Assembly (NCBI RefSeq): GCF_001305855.1
Contig: NZ_LIXZ01000005.1
Coordinates: 102,412-166,411, forward strand
Source of the DNA: Rossellomorea vietnamensis
GTDB lineage: Bacteria; Bacillota; Bacilli; Bacillales; Bacillaceae_B
DNA: 64,000 bases
Direction: 5' to 3'
Numbering within the stretch: the first letter of the stretch is position 1; each line of letters starts with the position of its first letter. Shown here piece by piece: positions 42,329 to 50,446 of the stretch. The translations under genes and the position numbers were made by a program. The notes beneath the pieces were generated by a model. It was given only the letters and a program-made list of their open reading frames with translations, was not told the origin of the DNA and made no database searches.

Positions 42329-43924
42329 GTGACAACTAAATCCTGGCACGTTCATTACCCTGAATCGTTCGAGACGGATATTCCACCGATTGATTTCTCA
42401 ATAACCCATATGCTTCAACAAACTGCTTCTGAGTACCCTGCGCACCCTTGTATAAGCTTCTATCAAAAACGCATGACGTATAGCGAACTTCAAGATGCGG
42501 TTACATTGTTTTCATCGTCCCTGCAGAAAATCGGGACGAAGAAAGGAGACCGGGTTGCCATCATGCTCCCTAACTGTCCCCAATATGTCATTTCGTATTA
42601 TGGAATCCTTACCATCGGCGGGATTGTCACACAGGTGAATCCGATGTCTGTTGAAAGGGAACTCATTCATTTACTAAATGACTCAGGAGCAGAAACAATC
42701 GTTGTATTAGACCGTTTTTATCCCATGATTAAATCCATCCAAAAGGAAACAAAAGTGAATACGATCATCGTAGTCAGCTTCCAAGATGAAATCCAGGTGT
42801 CTGACTACACATTTAATGAGTTTTTAAAGGTGGGAGACGGAGGGCCATCAAACATTTCCATACAGCCGGAAGATGTAGCCGTCCTTCAATACACAGGTGG
42901 AACTACCGGAGTGTCAAAAGGTGTGATGCTTACACATAGCAACATCCTTTCAAATGTCATGCAATCTCAGCGCTTTTTTAAAGATAGCATTCAAACAGGG
43001 AAAGAGAGAAGTCTGAGTGTGATTCCGTTCTTCCATGTATTTGGAATGAATTCATGCATGAATCTTTCCATCTATTCAGCGAATGAAATGGTCCTGCTGC
43101 CGCGGTTCGATCTCTTAGAAGTATTAGAAACGATTAAGAAGGAGAAACCTACGCTGTTTCCAGGTGTGCCGACCATGTATGTAGCGATTACCAACCACCC
43201 TTCTGCAGAAGAGTACGGAATTGACTCGATCAAGTTATGCAATAGTAGCAGTGCTCCCATGCCTGTGGAGCTGCTTAACCAATTTGAGAAGAAAACAGGT
43301 GCAAAAATATTGGAGGGGTATGGTTTGTCCGAAGCCTCCCCGACGACCCACTGTAATCCGGCATTTGCCGAAAGAAAGCCCGGAACTGTGGGAATCGGCC
43401 TCCCGTCTACAGATTATAAGGTAGTGGACTTAGCGACGGGTATGAAGGAAGTACCTCCTGGTGATATTGGAGAACTGATCATTAAAGGGCCCCAAGTCAT
43501 GAAGGGATACTGGAATTTACCTGAAGAAACCTCTAATGCCCTTCGTGACGGATGGCTATACACAGGAGATATTGCCCGGATGGATGATGAAGGGTATGTA
43601 TCGATTGTGGATCGCAAGAAAGATATGATCATTGCTTCAGGATATAACGTGTATCCCCGGGAAGTGGAAGAAGTGATCTATGAACATCCCTCTGTACAGG
43701 AAGCGGTCGTGATCGGGGTCCCAGACTCCTATCGGGGAGAAACCGTGAAAGCCGTGATCGTGTTAAAGTCGGGTGAAAAGGTGTCAGAACAAGAATTGAT
43801 CAGGTTCTGTCAGGAAAATATGTCTTCATTCAAAGTCCCAAGGATCATCGAATTCCGGGATGAACTTCCAAAGACGAGCGTAGGGAAGATTTTAAGAAGG
43901 GCCCTCCGGGAAAATGTGATATAA
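42329..43924 (+). CDS. Medium/long-chain acyl-CoA synthetase
   Basis: A 531-residue ANL-superfamily ligase. P-loop YTGGTTGVSKGVMLTH, A5 motif EGYGLSEASPTTHCN, A7 WLYTGDIARMDDEG, A8 VDRKKDMIIASGYNVYPREVEE and C-terminal catalytic Lys in KTSVGKILRR. It activates a free acid to its CoA ester, the entry step for this cluster. GTG 42329 follows GGAAGGA. The upstream 68-base gap contains only an 11-codon frame that I do not credit. Confidence 0.93.
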   Translation: MTTKSWHVHYPESFETDIPPIDFSITHMLQQTASEYPAHPCISFYQKRMTYSELQDAVTLFSSSLQKIGTKKGDRVAIMLPNCPQYVISYYGILTIGGIVTQVNPMSVERELIHLLNDSGAETIVVLDRFYPMIKSIQKETKVNTIIVVSFQDEIQVSDYTFNEFLKVGDGGPSNISIQPEDVAVLQYTGGTTGVSKGVMLTHSNILSNVMQSQRFFKDSIQTGKERSLSVIPFFHVFGMNSCMNLSIYSANEMVLLPRFDLLEVLETIKKEKPTLFPGVPTMYVAITNHPSAEEYGIDSIKLCNSSSAPMPVELLNQFEKKTGAKILEGYGLSEASPTTHCNPAFAERKPGTVGIGLPSTDYKVVDLATGMKEVPPGDIGELIIKGPQVMKGYWNLPEETSNALRDGWLYTGDIARMDDEGYVSIVDRKKDMIIASGYNVYPREVEEVIYEHPSVQEAVVIGVPDSYRGETVKAVIVLKSGEKVSEQELIRFCQENMSSFKVPRIIEFRDELPKTSVGKILRRALRENVI

Positions 43925-43959
43925 TTCAGGGGATATTTTTCAGATTGAGGGGACTTCAA

Positions 43960-44526
43960 ATGAAAGAAAAAATGACAGAACAAGCCGTGCGTTTATTCGA
44001 CGAAAAAGGTTTTAGTGCCACGTCCATTCAGGACATCGTCGAATCGATCGGGGTGACGAAAGGTACATTCTACTACTACTTCTCCAGCAAGGAAGCACTT
44101 CTTAAGGACATTCATATGAGATATATAGATGATTTGTTGTCCAAACAGGAAAAAATTCTTCATGATGAGAGCAAAAGCTTTCATGAGAAGCTTTTTGACA
44201 TCATCCATCTATCCATAATCGACATTAAGGAGCAGGGAGCCAGTGCCAAGGTGTTCTTTAGGGAGATGAGACACCTGAGCAATGAGAGCCTGGATCAAAT
44301 TGAACCCAAAAGGGATATGTACCGGTTTAACATTGAAAAGCTCTTGAAGGAAGGAAGAAAGACCGGAGATTTCCGAAACGACTTCGACGTTTCTGTTGTA
44401 GCCTTCGGTATTCTCGGCATGATGAACTGGAGCTATCAATGGTATAAGCCGGGTGGGGCGAAAACGGATAAAGAAATAGCAAGAACATTTGTGGATATGG
44501 TCTTAAAAGGAATTGAAACAGAATAG
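43960..44526 (+). CDS. TetR/AcrR-family regulator of the acyl-CoA cluster
   Basis: A 188-residue regulator with an N-terminal HTH (TSIQDIVESIGVTKGTFYYYFSSKEALL) and a helical ligand domain like those of acyl-CoA-sensing FadR/YsiA-type members. AGGGGAC lies upstream of ATG 43960. It is encoded inside the cluster it probably controls, between operators at 40166 and 44564. The expected signal is an acyl-CoA derived from the substrate; this is inference from family behaviour. Confidence 0.9.
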   Translation: MKEKMTEQAVRLFDEKGFSATSIQDIVESIGVTKGTFYYYFSSKEALLKDIHMRYIDDLLSKQEKILHDESKSFHEKLFDIIHLSIIDIKEQGASAKVFFREMRHLSNESLDQIEPKRDMYRFNIEKLLKEGRKTGDFRNDFDVSVVAFGILGMMNWSYQWYKPGGAKTDKEIARTFVDMVLKGIETE

Positions 44527-44563
44527 AAGGGAGAAGCGGTTAGTGCTATCCTCTCCCCTTAAC

Positions 44564-44581
44564 ATACCGACTGGTTAGTAT
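44564..44581. promoter_or_regulatory. Predicted TetR operator 2 of the acyl-CoA cluster
   Basis: ATACCGACTGGTTAGTAT, one base different from 40166-40183. It lies 23 bases before the thioesterase start and 38 bases after the TetR stop, marking a second internal promoter. Confidence 0.75.
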
Positions 44582-44604
44582 TTATGATGAAAGAAGGCGG
44601 ATAT

Positions 44605-45021
44605 ATGGATTCTATCACAGTAAAAAGCAGGTTCTGCGAAACAGATGCGCTTGGGCATATAAACAATACCACCTATTTTGTCTATTTGGAGGAAGCGCGA
44701 ATCAAATTCTTTCAAACAATCGGATTTGACATGGACGTGAAGGATTGGCGGTTTATTCTAGCTTCCACTAAATGTGATTTCGTATCACAGGGTTATTTCA
44801 ATCAAGAACTCGTGATCACCTCCTATATTTCCAGGATCGGATCTAAAAGCTTTCAGTTAGAGCATGATATTTTGTGTGCGGAGACTCATCAACTCATCGC
44901 AAGAGGAAACGCGGTCATTGTCTACTTTGATTTTCAGGAACAACGAAGTAAAGCCATCCCTGACCTGTTAAGAGCCCAGTTAAATACTCATTTTCGTTCT
45001 GAGAAAACTGAATATTCTTAA
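44605..45021 (+). CDS. Hotdog-fold acyl-CoA thioesterase (4HBT type)
   Basis: A 138-residue single hotdog domain with the YbgC/FadM-like motif RFCETDALGHINNTTYFVYLEEAR (Asp as the general base in TDALGHINN). It would release acid from excess or dead-end CoA esters. ATG 44605 is chosen with GAAGGCGG 5 bases upstream; the ATG at 44584 abuts the operator and lacks an RBS. Confidence 0.85.
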   Translation: MDSITVKSRFCETDALGHINNTTYFVYLEEARIKFFQTIGFDMDVKDWRFILASTKCDFVSQGYFNQELVITSYISRIGSKSFQLEHDILCAETHQLIARGNAVIVYFDFQEQRSKAIPDLLRAQLNTHFRSEKTEYS

Positions 45022-45037
45022 ATATAGGAGGGGTAAA

Positions 45038-46120
45038 ATGACGGAACGGATGGAATATGAAACGGTTTCAGTCAGAAAAGGAGAAGAATTGGATAAAAGC
45101 AAATTAAAGGACTTCCTGGTAGAGCACTTTCCACATCTGCAACAAGATGAGTTGAGCATTAAAGAGTTTTCTGCAGGTCACTCAAATCTAACGTATTTGC
45201 TTTCAATGGGGAAATGGGAAGGGGTTTTGAGGCGTCCCCCTTTAGGGCCCGTCGCACCGAAGGCACATGATATGAAAAGGGAATTCAGGATTCTTTCAGA
45301 GATCCACCCTTTATTCGACGTTACACCAAAACCATACGTATTTTCTGAAGATGAAGAGATAGTCGGAAGCCCGTTCTTCATCATGGAACGGAAAAGGGGT
45401 GAAGTATTTGATACATCATTTCCCCCGCATCTGGATGTGACACCCGAGGTATGCAAGAGAATCTCGGAAGAAATGGTTTCAAAATTGGTCGAGCTTCATT
45501 CCATTGATCATACCAAAACATCACTTCACGAAATCAGTAGACCCGAGCAGTTCATGGAGAGACAGGTTCACGGGTGGATCAATCGCTATGAACGTGCCAA
45601 GACAAGTGAGATTCGTGAAGTCGATCATCTCACACAGTGGTTGATCAAAAACGTTCCAGAAAATGCCGAGTCCACAGTCATTCATTATGACTATAAATTA
45701 AACAATAGTATGTTTTCTGATGACCTGACATCCATGGTGGGATTATTTGATTGGGAGATGGCAACCGTCGGAGACCCCCTTGCAGATTTGGGTGTTGCCA
45801 TGGGGTACTGGATACAGCAGGATGATCCTGAATTGTTAAAATACGGCCTCGGTAATCCTCCAGTGACCATCATGAACGGTTTTTACAGCAGAAGAGAATT
45901 TATCGAAAAATATGCCATGAAGAGCAGCAGGGACGTGAACCATATTCATTTCTATTTGTCTTTTGCCTACTTCAAGCTCGCGGTTATTGTGCAGCAAATA
46001 TATTACCGTTTTAAGATGGGTCAGACAAGTGATGTCCGTTTTTCCAAGTTCGATCGGTTTGCACAATCACTGATTACCCTGGGAAATCAGGCAGCATTTG
46101 ATTTCAGGGAACAAATATAA
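45038..46120 (+). CDS. APH-like kinase resembling the kinase half of ACAD10/ACAD11
   Basis: A 360-residue aminoglycoside-phosphotransferase-fold protein. N-terminal lobe: FSAGHSNLTYLL, VLRRPPLGPVAPKAHDMKREF. Catalytic loop: VIHYDYKLNNSMF (~residues 213-225; Asp and Asn present, with Tyr at the place usually held by Gly). Metal-binding Asp is in LFDWEMATVGDPLADLG. These blocks parallel ACAD11 and Pseudomonas LvaA, which phosphorylate 4-hydroxyacyl-CoA. ATAGGAGGGG precedes the ATG. Substrate phosphorylation here is inferred. Confidence 0.85.
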   Translation: MTERMEYETVSVRKGEELDKSKLKDFLVEHFPHLQQDELSIKEFSAGHSNLTYLLSMGKWEGVLRRPPLGPVAPKAHDMKREFRILSEIHPLFDVTPKPYVFSEDEEIVGSPFFIMERKRGEVFDTSFPPHLDVTPEVCKRISEEMVSKLVELHSIDHTKTSLHEISRPEQFMERQVHGWINRYERAKTSEIREVDHLTQWLIKNVPENAESTVIHYDYKLNNSMFSDDLTSMVGLFDWEMATVGDPLADLGVAMGYWIQQDDPELLKYGLGNPPVTIMNGFYSRREFIEKYAMKSSRDVNHIHFYLSFAYFKLAVIVQQIYYRFKMGQTSDVRFSKFDRFAQSLITLGNQAAFDFREQI

Positions 46121-46133
46121 GGGGATGAATACG

Positions 46134-46907
46134 ATGCAATCACTATTAGTCGAAAAGAATGACCGGGTGTTGACGGTAACCTTAAATCGACCAGACAGCT
46201 TAAACTCATTTGATGAGAGCATGCTCACTGGATTGATTGAAGCGCTAGAAGAGGCGGGAGGGAATCAGGAGATCAGGGCGATCGTGATCCGCGGAGCGGG
46301 AAGGTCATTCTCAGCAGGCGGTGACGTGAAGACGATGGGAAGTGCGACATCAGCCCAAGTCTATGAACATATCGGAATACTGAATTCATGTATAAAAGCC
46401 ATAAAGACAATAGAAAAGCCGGTCATTGCCGCCGTCCATGGTTTTGCCGCAGGTGCCGGATTTAATTTAGCATTGGCCTGTGATTTAATCATTGCATCTG
46501 AAAGTAGTCAATTTGCACTGAGCTTTTCTAAAGTAGGGCTCATTTCGGATGGAGGAGGTTCATATTTTCTCCCACGGTTGATCGGGCCTCATCTTGCGAA
46601 AGAGTTCTTTTTTACGGGAGAACCTGTGTCTGCCCGGAGGATGTATGAATTAGGGGTGATTAATAGACTGGTACCGGCTGATAGTTTAGAGGAGAAGACA
46701 AATGAGCTGGCGTCTACATTAGCTTCGGGACCAAGCAAAGCCTACGGAATGATGAAGAAAATGATTGATCGTTCATTCACCACGACCCTGGATGAAATAC
46801 TGGAACAGGAAAGAATCACTCAAACTTTAATGATTTCAACGGAAGATCATGCAGAAGGAGTATCAGCCTTCAAAGAAAAGAGGACTCCTTCTTTTACAGG
46901 ATATTAG
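46134..46907 (+). CDS. Enoyl-CoA hydratase/isomerase
   Basis: A 257-residue crotonase. It shows the oxyanion-hole motifs RGAGRSFSAGGDVKTM and VHGFAAGAGFNLALACD. At the usual second catalytic Glu position there is FSKVGLISDGGGSYFLPRLIG, with Asp rather than Glu, as in PaaG-like isomerases. It may therefore isomerise double bonds rather than hydrate. ATG 46134 is chosen with AAGGGGAT ~7 bases upstream, overlapping nothing; the kinase stop lies 14 bases before. Confidence 0.88.
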   Translation: MQSLLVEKNDRVLTVTLNRPDSLNSFDESMLTGLIEALEEAGGNQEIRAIVIRGAGRSFSAGGDVKTMGSATSAQVYEHIGILNSCIKAIKTIEKPVIAAVHGFAAGAGFNLALACDLIIASESSQFALSFSKVGLISDGGGSYFLPRLIGPHLAKEFFFTGEPVSARRMYELGVINRLVPADSLEEKTNELASTLASGPSKAYGMMKKMIDRSFTTTLDEILEQERITQTLMISTEDHAEGVSAFKEKRTPSFTGY

Positions 46908-46979
46908 AAGATCGTATTTAAATTAGTAGTCGGTCCCTATGTTCCGTAAATCTGGACCATTATAGGAGGGGGAAGCGAG

Positions 46980-48155
46980 ATGAATTTACGTTTATCAGAT
47001 GAACAACGGATGATCCAGAAGACCATCCGTCGATTTGTAGAGAAAGAATTGATTCCTTTAGAAAATGAAGTGCTTCGAAATGAAAGGGAAGGAAAGCCCA
47101 GCCTCTCTCCGGAAAAAAGGAAAGAGCTGCAATTGAAGGCGAGAGATGCCGGATTCTGGGGCATCAACACTCCTGAGGAATACGGAGGGGCGGATCTTGG
47201 TCAAATGATGATGGCGATCGTCTATATGGAAATCTCCAAGACCTTTGTTCCTTTCTCCTTTGGCGGTTATGCGGACAACATACTCTATTACGCCAATGAA
47301 GAACAGAAGAGAAACTATTTGATCCCCACCATTAATGGAGACAAGAAATCGTGTTTTGCCATGACGGAACCCGGAGCGGGATCTGATACCCGTAATATCC
47401 GGACTACAGCCGTGAAAGACGGAAACGAATGGATCTTAAATGGTGAGAAAACGTTCATAACCGGTGGAAATGAAGCAGATTTTGTCATGGTCATGGCCGT
47501 GACGGATAAAGAAAAACACCGTCGTACCGGGAGAGATGGCGTCACATGCTTCATTGCCGATCGAAGCATGGGATGGAAATCCGAGTATATTCATACGATG
47601 GGTGAATGGGGGCCGGCAAGCCTGATTTTCGAGGATGTAAGGGTCCCTGAAGAGAATATCCTGGGTGAAATCGATGGCGGCTATGATCTTGGGTTGGAGT
47701 GGATCGGCTTTGCCCGTTGGATTGTAGGCGCCCAGGCGGTCGGGGCAGCAGAACGCCTTCTTCAAATGGCCATCGACTATTCGAAAGAAAGGGAGACCTT
47801 TGGAAAACCTATCGCGGACCGACAGGCGATTCAATGGCAGATTGCGGATTCCGCAGTGGAGATCGAAGCGGCCCGCTGGCTCGTGTTAAACGCAGCCTAC
47901 ACACTCGATCAAGGAGAAGACAATCGCCATGTAGCATCAATCGCAAAGCTCTATGGTTCAAATATGGGAAATCGTGTGGTCGACCGTGTCCTGCAGATTC
48001 ACGGTGGGATGGGCTACACAAGAGAGCTTCCCATCGAACGCTGGTATCGGGAAGCCAGGTTATGGCGGATTTATGATGGAACCGATGAAATCCAAAAGCT
48101 GATCATCTCAAGGAATCTACTGAAGGGGCATGTGAAACTGGGACAATTTATATAA
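46980..48155 (+). CDS. Acyl-CoA dehydrogenase, second paralogue
   Basis: A 391-residue FAD enzyme of the ordinary short/medium-chain type: GFWGINTPEEYGGADLGQ, CFAMTEPGAGSDTRNIRTTAV, FITGGNEADF, RWIVGAQAVGAAERLL, QIHGGMGYTRELPIERWYREARLWRIYDGTDEIQKLII. The catalytic base is expected in the YDGTDEIQ region. It makes the 2-enoyl-CoA. It differs clearly from the ACAD11-like paralogue at 41031. GGAGGGGGAAGC precedes the ATG. Confidence 0.92.
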   Translation: MNLRLSDEQRMIQKTIRRFVEKELIPLENEVLRNEREGKPSLSPEKRKELQLKARDAGFWGINTPEEYGGADLGQMMMAIVYMEISKTFVPFSFGGYADNILYYANEEQKRNYLIPTINGDKKSCFAMTEPGAGSDTRNIRTTAVKDGNEWILNGEKTFITGGNEADFVMVMAVTDKEKHRRTGRDGVTCFIADRSMGWKSEYIHTMGEWGPASLIFEDVRVPEENILGEIDGGYDLGLEWIGFARWIVGAQAVGAAERLLQMAIDYSKERETFGKPIADRQAIQWQIADSAVEIEAARWLVLNAAYTLDQGEDNRHVASIAKLYGSNMGNRVVDRVLQIHGGMGYTRELPIERWYREARLWRIYDGTDEIQKLIISRNLLKGHVKLGQFI

Positions 48156-48176
48156 TTTAATAAGGGGGAAAAAGGA

Positions 48177-48935
48177 ATGAGAGATAGATTCAGAGGGAAA
48201 GTGGCATTGGTGACAGGTGGCAGTAGAGGGATCGGGAGAGCGATCGCGGGACTTCTGGCTGAAGAAGGAGCAAAGGTGGCCATCATCGATGTAAATGAAG
48301 AGGCGTTGAACGAAGCAAGAGAGGAATTTAAGCAGTATGAATTTTATACTAAAGTGGCCAATGTCGTAGAATCAGAGGAAGTCGAAAGTGCGATGAAGGA
48401 AGTGTACGAATCCTTTGGCTCCCTTGATATTATCGTGAATAATGCAGGAGTCATCAGGGATAATCTATTATTCAAAATGACAGGCACTGATTGGCAGACG
48501 GTCATGGATGTTCATTTGAAGGGTTCATTTAATGTAGCGAAGGCAGCGCAGAAGTATATGGTGAAACAAAAGTATGGACGTATCATCAATATCTCGTCCA
48601 CCTCTGCACTTGGGAACCGGGGACAGGCCAATTATGCTACAGCAAAAGCCGGTCTTCAAGGGCTTACGAAAACCCTTGCCATTGAGCTCGGACCATTTGG
48701 AATCACAACCAATGCGGTAGCCCCGGGATTCATTGAAACCGAAATGACGAAAGAGACGGCGAAACGAATCGGGATCACATTCGAGCAACTGGTAGAAGCA
48801 AGTCTTCAAGGAATCCCGGTAGGAAGAAGCGGGCAGCCTGAAGATATAGCGAATGCAGTCGCATTTTTTGCGGATGAAAAGTCTTCATTCGTCAATGGGC
48901 AGGTTCTATACGTTGCAGGTGGGCCGAAAGACTAA
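48177..48935 (+). CDS. SDR-family 3-ketoacyl/3-hydroxyacyl reductase (FabG-like)
   Basis: A 252-residue SDR: VTGGSRGIGRAIAGLLAEEG, NNAGVIRDNLLFKM, ISSTSALGNRGQANYATAKAGLQG (Ser-Tyr-Lys), and VLYVAGGPKD at the end. It is close to FabG/PhaB-type enzymes that act on 3-oxoacyl thioesters. With MaoC-type hydratases next door it would finish the hydration/oxidation steps. AAGGGGGAAAAAGG precedes the ATG. Confidence 0.9.
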   Translation: MRDRFRGKVALVTGGSRGIGRAIAGLLAEEGAKVAIIDVNEEALNEAREEFKQYEFYTKVANVVESEEVESAMKEVYESFGSLDIIVNNAGVIRDNLLFKMTGTDWQTVMDVHLKGSFNVAKAAQKYMVKQKYGRIINISSTSALGNRGQANYATAKAGLQGLTKTLAIELGPFGITTNAVAPGFIETEMTKETAKRIGITFEQLVEASLQGIPVGRSGQPEDIANAVAFFADEKSSFVNGQVLYVAGGPKD

Positions 48936-48958
48936 AAGAAGCGAAAGAGGTGTTGACC

Positions 48959-49408
48959 ATGTTTCATTCTTACATCGGAAGACGTTCTACGCCTATTAAG
49001 AATTCGGTGGAAAGAGGAGCGGTGAAGAAGTTTGCGGAAGCCATAGGAGATCCCCATCCCATTTATGTGGATGAAGAGGCTGGGGAACGTTCGAGATATG
49101 GAGGGAACATCGCCCCTCCCACTTTTCCCAGATTGTTGGACTTTGGTACAGTCGAAGGATTTCATTTACCCAACGTTGGATTGATTCACGGTGAACAGTC
49201 CTTTCGGTTTGAAAGACCATTGATGGTTGGGGAAAGCATACAATGTTATACGGAAATTAAAGACTATTATGAACGGAACGGGACAGGCGGGACAATGGGC
49301 TTTCTTGTCATAGAAGACGTGGGTGAAGATATTCACGGGGAAAGAATCTTCACCTCTCAAGCAATTATCATTATTACAGGAGCAGTCAGAAAGAGGTTGA
49401 GTAAATGA
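48959..49408 (+). CDS. MaoC-family hydratase subunit, N-terminal (FAS1-like) type
   Basis: A 149-residue hotdog protein of the N-terminal MaoC type: FAEAIGDPHPIYVDEEAGERSRYGGNIAPPTFP, LIHGEQSFRFERPLMVGESIQCYTEI. It lacks the classical catalytic Asp-His of the other subunit, as is typical when two subunits pair. ATG 48959 follows AAGAGG. Its end overlaps the next gene by 4 bases, pointing to a stoichiometric heterodimer. Confidence 0.85.
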   Translation: MFHSYIGRRSTPIKNSVERGAVKKFAEAIGDPHPIYVDEEAGERSRYGGNIAPPTFPRLLDFGTVEGFHLPNVGLIHGEQSFRFERPLMVGESIQCYTEIKDYYERNGTGGTMGFLVIEDVGEDIHGERIFTSQAIIIITGAVRKRLSK

Positions 49409-49812
49409 CAACACTACTATCACTCCATGTAGGAGCTAAACTTCCTCTGGTTGAATTGGATCCAGTATCGAGAATCGACTTGATAAAATATGCCGGGGCT
49501 TCCGGGGATTTTAACCCTATTCATACCATAGATGAAGAAGCCCTGAAGCTTGGATTGCCAGGAATCATCGCTCATGGCATGTGGACGATGGGAAATGTGT
49601 CAAAACTTTTCAGTCCTCATTATGACGAAGGATTTATCAAGGATTACTCTGTACGCTTTAAAGGAATGGTCATGTTGAACGATGTGATTACTTTAGGGGC
49701 AGAAATGGTGGATAGACAGGATAACCTGCTCCATTTTAATGTCTTCGCAACCAATCAAGTCGAGCGAAAAGTGATTGAAGGTAAAGTCGTCTTTGAACTG
49801 ATAGATAGTTGA
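49405..49812 (+). CDS. MaoC-family (R)-specific enoyl-CoA hydratase, catalytic subunit
   Basis: A 135-residue hotdog protein with the hydratase-2 motif YAGASGDFNPIHTIDEEALKLGLPGIIAHGMWTMG (catalytic Asp and His). It pairs with the overlapping upstream subunit to hydrate 2-enoyl-CoA. Last gene of the cluster; no convincing terminator was seen after it. Confidence 0.88.
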   Translation: MTTLLSLHVGAKLPLVELDPVSRIDLIKYAGASGDFNPIHTIDEEALKLGLPGIIAHGMWTMGNVSKLFSPHYDEGFIKDYSVRFKGMVMLNDVITLGAEMVDRQDNLLHFNVFATNQVERKVIEGKVVFELIDS

Positions 49813-49954
49813 AGAGATAAAGATGTTCTGGATGACTGAAACAGCGCTTACTTAAAATATTGTTTTAAATTCCATGTTGGTCGAATAAACATGAAGAGAC
49901 TGGACGTTTCCATAAAATGATTCAAAAGACATAAATCCGATCGAAAAACTCGGG

Positions 49955-49982
49955 TTGACTTCTTTGCGGAATGTGATATTAT
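49955..49982 (+). promoter_or_regulatory. SigA-type promoter of the sulfate-assimilation operon
   Basis: TTGACT (49955-49960) and TATTAT (49977-49982), 16 bases apart, ~20 bases before the SAM aptamer. The interval 49813-49950 shows no gene. Confidence 0.6.
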
Positions 49983-50003
49983 TTAGAATATTAAAATTAA
50001 TAA

Positions 50004-50108
50004 CTCTTATCCAGAGTGGTGGAGGGATCTGGCCCTGTGAAGCCCAGCAACCTACGTATAGTAAGGTGCTAATTCCAGCAAAATGGGAAGTCATTTTGGA
50101 AGATAAGG
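50004..50108 (+). promoter_or_regulatory. SAM-I (S-box) riboswitch
   Basis: Classical landmarks: CTTATCCAGAGTGGTGGAGGG, ATCTGGCCCTGTGAAGCCC, AGCAACC, AAGGTGCTAATTCC, and GATAAGG closing P1. It binds S-adenosylmethionine and should turn off the downstream operon when SAM is abundant. The B. subtilis cysH operon has a comparable leader. Confidence 0.95.
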
Positions 50109-50120
50109 TAACCTTACCTG

Positions 50121-50153
50121 AACAACTTTCCAAAATGGGAAGTTGTTTTTTTC
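50121..50153 (+). terminator. S-box-controlled terminator
   Basis: AACAACTTTCC pairs with GGGAAGTTGTT and is followed by a T-run. AGGTAACCTTACCT between aptamer and terminator can form the anti-terminator. Confidence 0.88.
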
Positions 50154-50186
50154 TGGCCTGGATAAGATGAAAATTGGGGGTATCAT

Positions 50187-50342
50187 GTGGCAAAAGAAAA
50201 CAGTCAACAAGCAAAGTTTGACGAAGTGGCAAAGAAGATCCAGTCTATGCTTGAGACCATGAAATATGGTTCGATCACCATTGTTGTTCAAGACGGAAAA
50301 GTCATTCAATTAGAGAGAAATGAGAAAGTGCGAATTAAATAA
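50187..50342 (+). CDS. yezD: YezD-family (DUF2292) small protein
   Basis: A 51-residue protein: an N-terminal helix (KFDEVAKKIQSMLETMKYGS) and two strands (ITIVVQDGKVIQLERNEKVRI). GTG 50187 follows a GGGGG RBS core and comes directly after the S-box. DUF2292 proteins are small and often sulfur-regulated in Bacilli; function unknown. A strong terminator-like hairpin separates it from cysH. Confidence 0.85.
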   Translation: MAKENSQQAKFDEVAKKIQSMLETMKYGSITIVVQDGKVIQLERNEKVRIK

Positions 50343-50359
50343 GCTGACTAGACAAACTA

Positions 50360-50415
50360 GAGGCGCGTAGCACAAGTATAGGGAACTCCTATACTTTGGT
50401 TACCGCCTCTTTTTC
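50360..50415 (+). terminator. Intraoperonic terminator between yezD and cysH
   Basis: A two-tier hairpin: GAGGCG / CGCCTC outside and AAGTATAGG / CCTATACTT inside, followed by TTTTTCT. It should reduce read-through into cysH. Confidence 0.75.
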
Positions 50416-50446
50416 TATGGATAAGCATCAGGGAATGGGGTGTACT

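Noticed and set aside
40224..49812. Steroid side-chain degradation cluster
   Set aside because: The split MaoC pair invites the idea, but no steroid-ring enzymes, P450 or Mce-type uptake genes are present, and the ACAD11-like kinase/dehydrogenase pair points elsewhere.
49852..50309. Minus-strand frames over the S-box leader
   Set aside because: They are antisense to a clear SAM-I riboswitch and yezD.
50343..50446. T-box or second riboswitch before cysH
   Set aside because: No T-box sequence (UGGN'CC-type antiterminator) or specifier-loop pattern is visible; only the two-tier hairpin with T-run.
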